From Pirellulales bacterium (lineage in GTDB: Bacteria; Planctomycetota; Planctomycetia; Pirellulales; JAEUIK01), in NCBI GenBank assembly GCA_019694455.1, contig JAIBBY010000005.1, positions 62,001-126,000 of the forward strand: a stretch of DNA of 64,000 nucleotides, read 5' to 3'. Below, in pieces: positions 37,586-47,097 of the stretch. The number at the start of each line of letters is the position of its first letter. Position 1 is the first letter of the stretch. Made by a program: the position numbers and the translations under genes. The notes under the pieces were generated by a model. That model was not told the origin of the DNA, searched no databases, and saw nothing but the letters and a program-made list of their open reading frames with translations.

Positions 37586-38412
37586 CACGGCAGCAGATTG
37601 CGCGGGAAGGGGCGCGTGAATCGCGCCAACCGGCGCCTGAGTTCTGCCAGATCTTGGGCGGCGTCGACCACGGCAATCAGCTTGGGACTGGCGGCCTGCA
37701 ATCGCGCAAACTGCTGAATAGTGGCCAGTGGAGTGTTTGTCGGCAAATCGGGCGCGATTCGAGGCCTGAGCCATGTTTCACCAAGACGGGTGAGGCGCAA
37801 TTGGCCGGCGACGAAAACTGGCTCGACAAGCGCCCAATCGAGTGGCGACAGGCCGGCCGCTTCGATCGCTAGGGCTGCATCGGCATAGTGCAGTATGTAT
37901 TGCGCGCAAGTTCGTTGGTTGCGATTCTCGTTCTTCAATTCTCCTTGCATTGTGGCGGGAACAAACGCCTCGACGACGAAGGGCTGTCGACCGAAGAAAT
38001 CGAAATCGAGCACACGTTCAACCGCCGGATGGTTGAACTGCACCAGCGCTCGCGCCGCCTGCGATAGCAATTTGGGGTCGTCGTCGAATTGCGCCTTGGA
38101 GAGCGCGACCGATACCTCTTGAAACAGCACGGCGTGCGCGCCGCGATACACGATGTGCCAGTCGTCGTCTCGCAGCACTCCAGCGATGAAGTAGCGGCCA
38201 ATGAACGCGGGGCGACCGGCGCCAGAACCGCTCGTCGCAACCGGCCTGCCAGCCGGCAGCACCAATCGCAGGGTGGAGACCTCCGCCTTGAGCGCGGCCA
38301 GCGCGCGCTGACAATCGGAGCATTGATCGACGTGAGCCCGCAGCTCAGCCGGGGCAACATCGTCGCTGGCCAGCGCCAAGAGATCGGACTCGTTGAGACA
38401 GTCAGCGTTCAT
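37585..38412 (-). CDS. Zinc-finger anti-sigma-like protein fused to a pseudokinase domain
   Basis: This 275-aa protein has an anti-sigma-type zinc finger (H27-x3-C31-x2-C34 in HVDQCSDCQRAL) followed by a domain that lines up with protein kinases but lacks the catalytic residues. IGRYFIAGVLRDDDWHIVYRG replaces the glycine loop, LVQFNHPAVERVLDFDFFGRQPFVVEAFVP matches the N-lobe/hinge, GLSPLDWALVEPVFV replaces the HRD loop, and LRLTRLG replaces DFG. I infer a pseudokinase; no transmembrane helix is seen, so it is cytoplasmic. Its ATG overlaps the sigma gene's stop (ATGA), so it probably binds that sigma factor. Confidence 0.8.
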   Translation of the reverse strand: MNADCLNESDLLALASDDVAPAELRAHVDQCSDCQRALAALKAEVSTLRLVLPAGRPVATSGSGAGRPAFIGRYFIAGVLRDDDWHIVYRGAHAVLFQEVSVALSKAQFDDDPKLLSQAARALVQFNHPAVERVLDFDFFGRQPFVVEAFVPATMQGELKNENRNQRTCAQYILHYADAALAIEAAGLSPLDWALVEPVFVAGQLRLTRLGETWLRPRIAPDLPTNTPLATIQQFARLQAASPKLIAVVDAAQDLAELRRRLARFTRPFPRNLLP

Positions 38413-39080
38413 TCGGCTACCGCCTCCTCGTACTGTTCCAGGCAACGACTACGCACTTCTTTCAGCACCCGCGCGGAGTTTTGATAGACCAGATTGGCGT
38501 TGACGCCAAGTTCGGCTGCGACCTCCGCGGCCGGTTTGCCCAGCAGTCCGTGCCGCTCGAATGAGGCCCACTTGTTGGGGTTAGTGGCCTCAATCTCGGC
38601 GCGAATTTCCTCGAGCACACGATTGAGGATCGCTTGCCGGTAGGCGGTGATCCAATCGTCGTCCTCTTCGCTGGCGGCGGCGATCTGGCGCAGGTCGACC
38701 TGGCCTTCATCATGCACTTTGGGCCGCTTGGAAGGCGTGGACTTGCCAAGATCGCTTTCGCCGGCCTGTCCGCTGGCGAATGCCTTGCGGCCGGGGACGC
38801 GATCCAGAATGGCATTGGTCGTGATTCGCCATAGCCAGGTGCGAAAGCGGCCACGGGCGTGATCGAGCCGAAAGCCCGGCAGCGTGCGGTAGAGTTTAAT
38901 GAAGATGTCTTGGACAACCTCTTGGGCCTCGGCGTCGCCGTAGCCGAGACCACGGCGGCGACTGGAGCTTTTGACGTAACTCAACAGCAGAGGCTCGTAG
39001 ACAGCGAAGAACTCTCCCCAGGCGTCGTTGTTCGCCGAATCACGAACTCGCTCGAGCAGGGTTTGCCGTGTCGTCGACAT
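38409..39080 (-). CDS. ECF-type RNA polymerase sigma factor
   Basis: The 223-aa protein has region 2 (VQDIFIKLYRTLPGF, RFRTWLWRITTNAILD) and region 4 (FERHGLLGKPAAEVAAELGVNANLVYQNSARVLKEVR) with a linker of about 60 residues between them. The helix-turn-helix reads AAEVAAELGVNANLVYQN. This is the planctomycete sort of ECF factor often encoded beside Ser/Thr kinases. The ATG at 39080 is preferred to a longer frame at 39158. It is followed by an overlapping anti-sigma gene and is divergent from a kinase gene, with 196 bases between. Confidence 0.9.
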   Translation of the reverse strand: MSTTRQTLLERVRDSANNDAWGEFFAVYEPLLLSYVKSSSRRRGLGYGDAEAQEVVQDIFIKLYRTLPGFRLDHARGRFRTWLWRITTNAILDRVPGRKAFASGQAGESDLGKSTPSKRPKVHDEGQVDLRQIAAASEEDDDWITAYRQAILNRVLEEIRAEIEATNPNKWASFERHGLLGKPAAEVAAELGVNANLVYQNSARVLKEVRSRCLEQYEEAVAE

Positions 39081-39276
39081 GGGTCGGAAACGCGTGTATC
39101 GGAAGCGATTGGGGAGGAGCAATGCGGAGCGATTGAGTTCATAATGTACTCGCCCCAATGAGGGGTTGGCACGATTTTCTTGCTGGCCGCTATCAGAAAA
39201 TGTCAGAGGCTACGGGGACCAGCCGTATCAACAGGGGGCGGACAGGCGCGCAGCATCCACAGAACGAGTCTTGGCC

Positions 39277-42081
39277 ATGACTTCCGATCGACACAGCGAC
39301 GAAACGGCACTACTTGCTGGCGCGGGGGGCACGGCAGCGGCGATGAGCGGTGCGCCTGACGATGGGGCAAACGCCACCACCTTGCGGCCCGACGGGGCAG
39401 CCACTCATCGGGCGGCACAAACCGAACCGGGTGAAGCCATTCCGCCAGAAATCTCCGGATATCGACTGTTGGAGCGATTGGGCGAAGGGGGAATGGGGGT
39501 CGTCTACAAGGCCGAACACCTGGCGCTGCGGCGGTTGGTGGCGATCAAGATGATTCGCTCGGGCGCGCTAGCGTCGAGCGATGAGTTGATGCGCTTTCAG
39601 ATCGAGGGGGAGGCAGTCGCGCGGCTGCAGCACGCCAACATCGTGCAAATCTTCGACGTGGGGCAACAGCAAGGACTGCGGTACCTGTCGCTGGAGTTTG
39701 TCGAGGGGGGGACGCTGGCGCACAAAATCGGCGGTCGCGCGCAGCCGCCGCGCGAAGCCGCGACGATGGTCGCGCACTTGGCGCGTGCGGTCCACGCGGC
39801 ACACTTGCGGGGCATCATTCATCGCGACCTCAAGCCGCACAATGTGCTGGTTACCACAGACGGCGTGCCAAAGATCAGCGACTTTGGCCTGGCTAAACTG
39901 GCCGGCGACACAAGCGCCGCCGACAGCTACATGATGGTTGGCACCGCGGGATACATGGCCCCCGAGCAAGCCTGGGGGAGCGGCGCGGCGAACGAAATCG
40001 GGCCCGAGTCGGACGTGTACGGCCTCGGCGTGATTCTTTATGAAATGTTGGCCGGGCGAGTGCCCTTTGTCGGCTCCACGCCGCGCGAGACGCTCGAACA
40101 GGTGTGGACGAAAGATCCCCCGCCGCTGCGCCATTTGCGGCCCAATGTGCCAATCGATCTGGAGACGATCTGCCTGAAATGTTTGGAGAAACTGCCGCAT
40201 CGACGCTATGCCAGCGCCGAGGCATTGGCCGACGACTTGTCGCGATTTTTGGCTGGCGAGCCGATACACGCCCGACCGGTCGGCGCGCTCGAACGCGCGG
40301 TGAAGTGGGCCCGACGACGACCGGCGATTGCGTCGCTGGCCGGAGTGGTACTGCTAGCCTCTGCGATGCTGATCGCAGTCGCGACATGGTACCAGATTCG
40401 CGTGAACGCCAATTATCGCCGGGCAAAGAGCAACCTGGAGCAAGCGCAGAACGCGATCGACCAGCTTATTAACCGCGTCAGCGTGGAAGGACTCAGCCCA
40501 ATTCCGCAGACCGAGGGGCTGCGGCGTAACCTGCTGGAAACGGCGCTCGACCTGTGCCAGAAGCTGCAACTTGCCAATCCCGACGATCCTGATCTGGCGT
40601 GGCAGACCGCTCGCGCGCAGCGACAGGCCGCCGACCTGTACCAACTGCTGGGACAGACCCAGCGCGCCAAGGACGCGTATCGCCAATCCGCCGCTGATTT
40701 CGCCGCGCTGATTGAAACTGATCCGGCGCCACGCAATCGCCGTGAACTGGCGGTAACGTGGAATAATCTTGGCAATCTGTATGCAGCGCGCGGACAAGCG
40801 GCGGCAGCAATTGGCGCATTGGAGGAGTCCGCATCGCTTTGGGAGAAGCTGGCGGCCGAGTCGCCGGACAAGAATCGACTACAACAAGGTCGGGCAGCCG
40901 CGCAAAACAATCTGGGATTAGCGCGGCTAGCGGCGGGAGAAACAGAGAAAGCAGTCGCCGCATTGCAAGCTGCGCTGACCGTTCGCGAGAAGCTGGTAGC
41001 CGCGCAGCCGACCAACGCCGACTATCCCTTGGAACTAGCGGCGACGCTCAGCAATCTAGCCGACATCGATCGCCGCCGAGGGGAACGTACTCTCGCCGAG
41101 GAACGACTGCGCCGCGCGCTCGACGTCACCCAGCCGCTTGCCGCGACACCTGAATCTCGCTATATCCGCGCCTCTTTGGCGAACAACCTCGGCGCCATCC
41201 TCATTGGAAATGAGGAGAGTGAAACATCCGCCGCGATGTGCCGAGCGGCGGTCACCGGCTTTGAGACGCTCGTGGAACAGTACCCCGGCATACTGCAGTA
41301 TCGGCGAGGACTGGCCGACTCGCTGTCGAACTTGGGCGGAGCGTTGATCGCGCGCCGCGAGTTGGATGATGCGGAGCGGCAGCTTGCTCGGTCGAAATCG
41401 GAGTTCGATCAACTGATCGCGAAATCGGGAACGATGACAAACCGGTTAGGGCTAATGTCGACACTTCAGCGACAGTCGCAATTGGCCAGAGAGCAAGAGC
41501 GCGAGCAGGATGCGCAAGAATTGAGCCTGGCGGCAGCGCGGTTGGGAGAGAGTCTGGTTGCCGAGGCGCCCGACAATCTGGCGGCGGCGGAAGCGCAAGC
41601 GGTGGCGCTGCTGACCTTGTCGGAACTGTTGACGGAGCGCCAGCGCCATGGCGAGGCACAGCGCCAGCTAGCCGATGCGTTGGCGCTGGCGCAGCGGGTA
41701 CAGGCGCGAGCAACGACGTTGGCAACCACCACCACTTTGCGAAGAATTCTCCGGCAGTTGGGCGCGACGGCGCTCGAGAACGGCGACCCTGAGCAAGCGG
41801 CCGATGCCGCGGAGCAATTGGCCGCGCTCACCGGCGGGGCTGACGAGTCGTTCGCGGCGGCGCAACTCTTGGCGCAGTGCATTCCACTGGCCACGGGGCT
41901 CAAGGGATCCAAGGGGAATCAGGCTGCAGCCGACCTGGAGAGTCGCTGGGCGTCGCGCACAGCGGTGCTGCTGGAAGGGTTGCGGCAACAGGGCAAATTG
42001 AGCGAAGAACAGCTCAAAGAGGCGGCTTTTTCCGCATTTCGCGAGCGCCCCGAAGGTCGAGCGCTGCTGCAAGCCCCCTGA
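39277..42081 (+). CDS. Membrane Ser/Thr protein kinase with C-terminal TPRs
   Basis: The 934-aa protein carries an intact Hanks-type kinase domain at about residues 60-330: glycine loop GEGGMGVVY, Lys91 in VAIKMI, HRDLKPHN with Asp184, and DFG with Asp202. A single transmembrane helix (about 350-370, SLAGVVLLASAMLIAVATW) follows, so the remaining 550 residues of tetratricopeptide-type repeats (NLGNLYAARGQAAAAIGALEESA and similar) would lie in the periplasm or paryphoplasm. Unlike the neighbouring pseudokinase it looks active. Its divergent position to the sigma factor fits known planctomycete pairs in which the kinase controls the sigma factor. Confidence 0.92.
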   Translation: MTSDRHSDETALLAGAGGTAAAMSGAPDDGANATTLRPDGAATHRAAQTEPGEAIPPEISGYRLLERLGEGGMGVVYKAEHLALRRLVAIKMIRSGALASSDELMRFQIEGEAVARLQHANIVQIFDVGQQQGLRYLSLEFVEGGTLAHKIGGRAQPPREAATMVAHLARAVHAAHLRGIIHRDLKPHNVLVTTDGVPKISDFGLAKLAGDTSAADSYMMVGTAGYMAPEQAWGSGAANEIGPESDVYGLGVILYEMLAGRVPFVGSTPRETLEQVWTKDPPPLRHLRPNVPIDLETICLKCLEKLPHRRYASAEALADDLSRFLAGEPIHARPVGALERAVKWARRRPAIASLAGVVLLASAMLIAVATWYQIRVNANYRRAKSNLEQAQNAIDQLINRVSVEGLSPIPQTEGLRRNLLETALDLCQKLQLANPDDPDLAWQTARAQRQAADLYQLLGQTQRAKDAYRQSAADFAALIETDPAPRNRRELAVTWNNLGNLYAARGQAAAAIGALEESASLWEKLAAESPDKNRLQQGRAAAQNNLGLARLAAGETEKAVAALQAALTVREKLVAAQPTNADYPLELAATLSNLADIDRRRGERTLAEERLRRALDVTQPLAATPESRYIRASLANNLGAILIGNEESETSAAMCRAAVTGFETLVEQYPGILQYRRGLADSLSNLGGALIARRELDDAERQLARSKSEFDQLIAKSGTMTNRLGLMSTLQRQSQLAREQEREQDAQELSLAAARLGESLVAEAPDNLAAAEAQAVALLTLSELLTERQRHGEAQRQLADALALAQRVQARATTLATTTTLRRILRQLGATALENGDPEQAADAAEQLAALTGGADESFAAAQLLAQCIPLATGLKGSKGNQAAADLESRWASRTAVLLEGLRQQGKLSEEQLKEAAFSAFRERPEGRALLQAP

Positions 42082-42226
42082 TTCGGCGGTCGCCAAAAAA
42101 ATTCCAGGCGATGCTGTCAGGACTGGCCGGGTCGGCCCGTATCTGCCGGTGAACAGCAGTCGAACGGACGTCAAACGTTGACCCTCCGAACGACAAACAC
42201 ACCTCCGCCGAATGGGAGACCCAGTC

Positions 42227-43015
42227 ATGACCGTGTCCAAAAAGTTCTTCGCCTTGGCAACCGCCGCTGCCCTGGGAATTGGCGCCGCCACGCATGTCGT
42301 CGCGGCCGATCCGCCCGCCCAAGACTCGCAAGCAATCATCAACTCGTTGATTCAGAACCTGAATCAACTGCAAACCGCGCAGGCCAGTACGACACAGCAA
42401 ACTCCGACTAACAGCAACACACAGGTCGCCCAGGCGCCGACTCAGCCGGTCGATCCCGTGGCGAACCCCAATCAGCAACCGGTCGCTTCGGCGCCGCCGG
42501 CGGTCAACAGCCAACCGCAGGTCAACTCGGGCACGGCTCCGAGCAGTGCCGGTGTGCTGACGAACGACAACATGATGAGCTTTTTACAGTCGCTTGGCTA
42601 CGACCAGGTGGAGAAAATCGCCGACAACAAGTTCAAGCTCACTATGGTCCGCAGCGGTTGGTACTTGTACAGCAACGTGTTGATCGACACTTACGCCAAC
42701 AAGGTGTGGTTGTTCAGCTACATGCGAGAGATCAAGGATGCAAGCAACGTGTCTGCCGACAAGTTCGTAAAGATATTGGAAGCGAACAATCTGATCGGAC
42801 CGTCGCACTTCTACATGCTCAACGGCTCCCTATACCTGGGCCGCGCCTTTGAGAACAGCGGTGTCACTCCGGCCCGCTTCCGCGCCGAACTGGATCAGTT
42901 CTATGCCGATGCCCAGCGGACTGAAGAACTGTGGACGGCCAGTGCTTGGGAGACCACCAATCCGGCCCAAGTGACGACCACCTCCCCGCCCGCGGCGCCT
43001 GCCCCCACCCCGTAA
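42227..43015 (+). CDS. Exported protein, YbjN/TY3-like domain
   Basis: The 262-aa protein has a signal peptide (KKFFALATAAALGIGAATHVVA, cleavage likely before ADPP), a 70-residue Gln/Pro/Asn/Ser-rich linker, and a folded domain from about residue 110. That domain (MSFLQSLGYDQVEKIADNKFKLTMVRSGWYLYSNVLID through RFRAELDQFYADA) resembles the YbjN-type sensory-chaperone fold; I regard this as a low-confidence similarity. The ATG at 42227 has GGGAG 8 bases upstream. It follows the kinase gene by 145 bases and has its own terminator. It may be a periplasmic partner of the island, but nothing in the sequence proves it. Confidence 0.75.
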   Translation: MTVSKKFFALATAAALGIGAATHVVAADPPAQDSQAIINSLIQNLNQLQTAQASTTQQTPTNSNTQVAQAPTQPVDPVANPNQQPVASAPPAVNSQPQVNSGTAPSSAGVLTNDNMMSFLQSLGYDQVEKIADNKFKLTMVRSGWYLYSNVLIDTYANKVWLFSYMREIKDASNVSADKFVKILEANNLIGPSHFYMLNGSLYLGRAFENSGVTPARFRAELDQFYADAQRTEELWTASAWETTNPAQVTTTSPPAAPAPTP

Positions 43016-43044
43016 GCTCAAATGAACTTGAATCGGCTGGGCAG

Positions 43045-43077
43045 ACCGGCGGCTTGCGAAAGCGAGTCGCCGGTTTT
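43045..43077 (+). terminator. Rho-independent terminator of the exported-protein gene
   Basis: A 13-base stem with two G-T pairs (43045-43057 with 43062-43074) closes on a GAAA tetraloop and is followed by TTTT. It starts 30 bases after the stop of the exported-protein gene. Confidence 0.85.
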
Positions 43078-43136
43078 CTGCGCGCGCCTCGGTTTATCAC
43101 CAAGACTGTGAGTCGCGACTGGACGTGGCCAGCGCT

Positions 43137-45359
43137 CTAGACCGCGGCGGTTGCTGGCTTCCCTCGCGCGGCGGACGGTTGATGCTGCGGTTCGATGGTG
43201 ACGAGCACGCATTTGAACGCGGGAGTGCGCGACGCCGGGTCAACACTGCGCGGGACCAGCGCATTCGCCTCGGGATAATACATCAAGGCGTTGCCGGCTT
43301 TGATCTCGGGGAATTCACGCGCCAAGATGTTTTCCAACACACCGATGGCGGATCGTACGGAGACTCGTTGGTTGTGGGCCAAACCAAGCGCGCGAAGATC
43401 GTCGGGATGGAGCAGAATGACGTCGCGGCGATCCTGTGCACGATACAGGTCGTAATCTTCGTAGACGACGGTATTGAATTGCCCTTCGCTGCGAACGGTC
43501 ATCAGTCGCAGTTGGCCAGGGCCACCAGCAAGTTCTGGCAGTGGATGCGTGTGCAGACGAGCTCGCCCTGAGGGTGTGGAAAACCGCGGCTGATGAAAGG
43601 TGCGCCCCGCGATTTGAAACTCGCCGCGAGTCTGATCGATCTCGCCAATTTTTTCGAAGCCGGGGATGATCTTGGCAATCGCTTCGCGGATGCGGCGATG
43701 ATCTGCCAGGCCGCGCCAATCGATCGGCCCATTGCTGGCAAGCACGCGATCAGCGATGGTCGAAACGACTTCCACTTCGCTCTTTGGTCCCGGGTGGCGA
43801 GCTGGGCCGCCGTCGCTGTAGCGCACGTGGTTGAACATCGACTCTTGCGTGGTGGGCTGCGGCTCCTCATCTCTGGCGAGTACGGGCAGAATCAACGTCT
43901 CTTTCGCCAAACCATGCGCATGGCCGGTATTGAGAGTGGTGTTGAGATAGCACACCATTTCGAGACCGGCTAGCGCCCGCACGGCGAAATGCGCATCGGG
44001 GTTGGAGCCGTAGAGGTTGCCGCCCAGGCAGAAACCTAGTTTCAGTTGGCCATTGGCGGCGCCTTCCATACAGCCCAAGGTGTCCAGCCCGACCGTAGTG
44101 GGCAGTTCGACGCCGAAATGTCCTTGCAAGCGATCAAAGATGGCGTCGCGCAAGCGTGGCGTCACCCCCACGGATCCGATGCCCTGCACGTTGGAATGCC
44201 CACGGATGGGCAGCACGCCGGCGCCCGCGCGACCGATCATGCCGCGCAGCGCCGCCAAGTTGACGATAGCCTGCACATTCTGCACGCCATGCGCATGGTG
44301 CGTGATGCCCATCGTCCAAGCAAAGACGACGCGTTGAGCTTGAACGTAGCGTTTGGCGATATCGTCAATCACCTCCATGTCGACACCGGATCGGGCGACA
44401 ATGTCCTCCCAACTGAGGCTCGACAGGTGCGCGGCGAGGTCGGGCCAATCTTCGCAGTGCTGCTGGAGAAACGGTTGATCGACGGCGCCAAGTTCCAGCA
44501 CGCGCTTGGCGATGCCGGACAATAAGGCCAGGTCGCCGCCGATGTGAGGCTGCACATAGAGGCTGGCGATCTCGCTCCCTAGGAGCATGCTGCGTACATC
44601 ACTAGGGACACGAAAGTTGACTAGCCCGGTCTCGATCACCGGATTGATGACGATGACTTGCCCGCCACGGCGCCGGCAGCGCATGAGCGTGGTCATGAGG
44701 CGGGGATGATTGCTGGCCGGGTTGCCGCCGATGACAAAGATGAGGTCTGAGTGTTCGAGGTCGTTGAGTTCGATCGTCGCCGTGCCAGTGCCAAGGGCGC
44801 TGGCCAGCCCAACTCCACTTGCCTGATGACAGTAGTAGCTACAGTTATTGACGTTGTTGGTGCCGTACATACGGGCGAAAAGCTGCAACAAGAACGCCGC
44901 TTCGTTGGAGCTGCGCCCGCTGAAGTACCAAAAGGTCTCATTCGGGGAGGCGGACTTGAGGTGGTTGACAACGCGATCGAAGGCTTCGCTCCATTCGATG
45001 GCGCGATAGTACGAAGCGCCGCGCTCCAAGAGCATTGGCTGGACGATCCGCCCGCACGATTCCAGCTCTCGTGGCGAGAACGCCTGGAGCTGCGACACGG
45101 AGTAGGTGGACCAGAAGTCGGGACGGATGGCGCCTTGCATGTCGGCCGCCATGGCCTGGAGCGATTTCTTGCAGACCTCGGGAAAGTGCCCTTGCTCGTT
45201 GACCATGCCGCCCCGCTGGCCGCCCATGCCGACCGCACAGGTCTTACAGGCGTTCTTGGAGCGCATAGCGCGCCACAAATTCCAATAGCCGACCTCGCGC
45301 CCTTTGCGCAGCGTGTAGGCGATGGCCTGCCAACCGCCACCGGAAGAGAGCTTTTTCAT
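43137..45359 (-). CDS. FdhF/YdeP-family molybdopterin oxidoreductase
   Basis: The 740-aa molybdopterin-dependent enzyme belongs to the DMSO reductase superfamily, YdeP branch. It contains NACKTCAVGMGGQRGG near the start, SGRSSNEAAFLLQLFARMYGTNNVNNCSYYCHQASGVGL, GGNPASNHPRL for the cofactor, and the C-terminal dinucleotide-binding domain (LRLMTVRSEGQFNTVVYEDYDLYR, then ILLHPDDLRALGL). It lacks the four-Cys cluster of true formate dehydrogenases at the usual spacing. E. coli YdeP is linked to acid resistance; the substrate is unknown. No small subunit or cofactor-insertion genes flank it. Confidence 0.9.
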   Translation of the reverse strand: MKKLSSGGGWQAIAYTLRKGREVGYWNLWRAMRSKNACKTCAVGMGGQRGGMVNEQGHFPEVCKKSLQAMAADMQGAIRPDFWSTYSVSQLQAFSPRELESCGRIVQPMLLERGASYYRAIEWSEAFDRVVNHLKSASPNETFWYFSGRSSNEAAFLLQLFARMYGTNNVNNCSYYCHQASGVGLASALGTGTATIELNDLEHSDLIFVIGGNPASNHPRLMTTLMRCRRRGGQVIVINPVIETGLVNFRVPSDVRSMLLGSEIASLYVQPHIGGDLALLSGIAKRVLELGAVDQPFLQQHCEDWPDLAAHLSSLSWEDIVARSGVDMEVIDDIAKRYVQAQRVVFAWTMGITHHAHGVQNVQAIVNLAALRGMIGRAGAGVLPIRGHSNVQGIGSVGVTPRLRDAIFDRLQGHFGVELPTTVGLDTLGCMEGAANGQLKLGFCLGGNLYGSNPDAHFAVRALAGLEMVCYLNTTLNTGHAHGLAKETLILPVLARDEEPQPTTQESMFNHVRYSDGGPARHPGPKSEVEVVSTIADRVLASNGPIDWRGLADHRRIREAIAKIIPGFEKIGEIDQTRGEFQIAGRTFHQPRFSTPSGRARLHTHPLPELAGGPGQLRLMTVRSEGQFNTVVYEDYDLYRAQDRRDVILLHPDDLRALGLAHNQRVSVRSAIGVLENILAREFPEIKAGNALMYYPEANALVPRSVDPASRTPAFKCVLVTIEPQHQPSAARGKPATAAV

Positions 45360-45438
45360 GGCGGTTCGCCTCGCGACTCGGCTGATGGCCCCATTCGACG
45401 CGGCTTAATCATACCGTGCGGCGCGCGCTGACGAGCGG

Positions 45439-46548
45439 TTAGAGCGCCGATTCGGCGGCTGCGGGCTCGATCAGGTCGGCATTTCCGAGCACCAAACTTT
45501 TCTGCCACTGCGCGGCGAGCATGAGCACGTTGATGCCCGAGCCAATGCCCAACAACGCCACTTGATCGTCGGTTACCAGCCAACCACGCTCGGCGGCCAT
45601 CGCCAAGGTGATGGGCAGCGCCACCGAGCCGGTGTTGCCAAGCTGCTCGACCGTCGTGAAGTCGATCGCTGGATCAAGCCGCAAGGCGTCGAACAGCAAC
45701 TTGCGATGCGCGAGCCCGACCTGGTGGCAGATGGTCTTGTCGATGGCGCCGCGCGTCCAATCGGCCGCATGTAAGAACTGATCAAAGGCGCCTCGCGCCA
45801 GCTCGACTCCGGCGGTCATCATCCGTTCGGAATCTGTGGACATGAGAGGCCGCATTTCGCCGGCCACGGCCTCGTCGCGCCCACTGTGACATAATGTGGA
45901 AAGGCTGGTGTCGGTGGCGAAGATTCCGCCCAGTAGGCGGTTGTTGGCACGCGTCAACTCTTCGTCCACTACAACGGCCGCCACGCTGCCCGAGCCGATT
46001 GTGAGCGAAGCGACCGCGAGTTTGACGCTTTGGCGAGTGAGCGACTCGTCGGCGTTGAGCGTGGCGATGGTGTTTTCGACCAGCTCGCGGCTTCCTTCGC
46101 TGGCGACCACCAGTCCGGCCTTGATCTGGCCAAGTTCGATCATGTTGGCCAGATGAACGATGCCGTTGAGAAATCCCAGACAGGCGTTGCTTAGATCATA
46201 GATGAAGCAATTGGGCGAGAGGCCGAGTCTATGATGCACGACCGTCGCGGTGGCCGGTTCCAGGTAGTCGCGGCAGACCGACGCGTGAACCAAGGCACCG
46301 ATATCGCGGCGATCGATGTCGGCTGCTTCGATGGCGCGCTCGGCGCTGGCCACGCTCTTTTCGCTCGGCAGTGTGCCAGGCGCCCAGAATCGGCGCTCGC
46401 GAATACCGGTCATTAGTTCCAAGCGGCCGACGGGGAGCTTCAAGCGGCGATACAACGGTTCGAGTCGGGCCTCGATCTCGTCGGAGGTGACCACATTCTC
46501 GGGCAACGTGTAGCCAAACGCTTCGAGACAGACGCGGTGATAACGCAT
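45439..46548 (-). CDS. FabH/OleA-like beta-ketoacyl synthase III
   Basis: The 369-aa thiolase-fold enzyme has the nucleophile Cys123 in DLSNACLGFLNG, the His in ICHQVG and the Asn in GNTGSVALPITLAMA. This is the Cys-His-Asn triad of 3-oxoacyl-ACP synthase III. SNACLG and the surrounding sequence look closer to OleA-type enzymes, which condense two acyl-CoAs in long-chain olefin synthesis, than to housekeeping FabH. OleB, OleC and OleD are not beside it. It is upstream of the YdeP-like gene with a 79-base gap on the same strand. Confidence 0.86.
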   Translation of the reverse strand: MRYHRVCLEAFGYTLPENVVTSDEIEARLEPLYRRLKLPVGRLELMTGIRERRFWAPGTLPSEKSVASAERAIEAADIDRRDIGALVHASVCRDYLEPATATVVHHRLGLSPNCFIYDLSNACLGFLNGIVHLANMIELGQIKAGLVVASEGSRELVENTIATLNADESLTRQSVKLAVASLTIGSGSVAAVVVDEELTRANNRLLGGIFATDTSLSTLCHSGRDEAVAGEMRPLMSTDSERMMTAGVELARGAFDQFLHAADWTRGAIDKTICHQVGLAHRKLLFDALRLDPAIDFTTVEQLGNTGSVALPITLAMAAERGWLVTDDQVALLGIGSGINVLMLAAQWQKSLVLGNADLIEPAAAESAL

Positions 46549-47097
46549 GGAGGGGTAGCGCCAGCGATAGAAATAGGTGCAAGTGTGTTGGTCGCTTCAA
46601 CATACGGCTCCGAAGGATTGTCGTAAAGCCGCGCTGGCCTGGCGTAAGGCACTTTTGAACGAATGATAAAGTCGCTGCTGGCATAGCACTGCTGCTATAC
46701 CGAATATCGTGGTTCGCGGCGACAGCGACGCAAAATAAGCGATTTGCTTGAAGACGTATTTGCAGACCGATACATTTCGCCCCCGTGGTTGTGATTCATG
46801 CCGCGTGGGCATGCACAAGCTCAAGAGGCCAGTACTTAGGGAGGCACTCACAGCGTCCAGGGACGGATGCCGCAAGTGCAGGCATCTCGCGCTGCTCTTT
46901 GAGTGAGTCACGGATGACAACTACCCCCGCCGCACAACACGCCGCACCACGTCATCTCGGCTCGCACGTTGTAGCCCTTGCCATGATGGGCAAGGTTTGT
47001 CGACAGCGACATTCGTCCTGATAGCGCCAGCCTTTCGGTTCGCCTCACATTTCTCCACTGTTGCGTGAAGCACACGATGTGCTTCCAGGAGGCCAAG
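46549..47097. other. Intergenic region, 549 bases
   Basis: This divergent gap lies between the synthase III gene (minus) and the amidotransferase-like gene (plus). I see no convincing gene. There is a small hairpin (46976-46982 with 46989-46995) with a few T residues after it, too short to call a terminator with confidence. No clear promoter hexamers or riboswitch pattern was recognised. The last bases carry the strong AGGAGG site for the gene at 47098. Confidence 0.6.
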
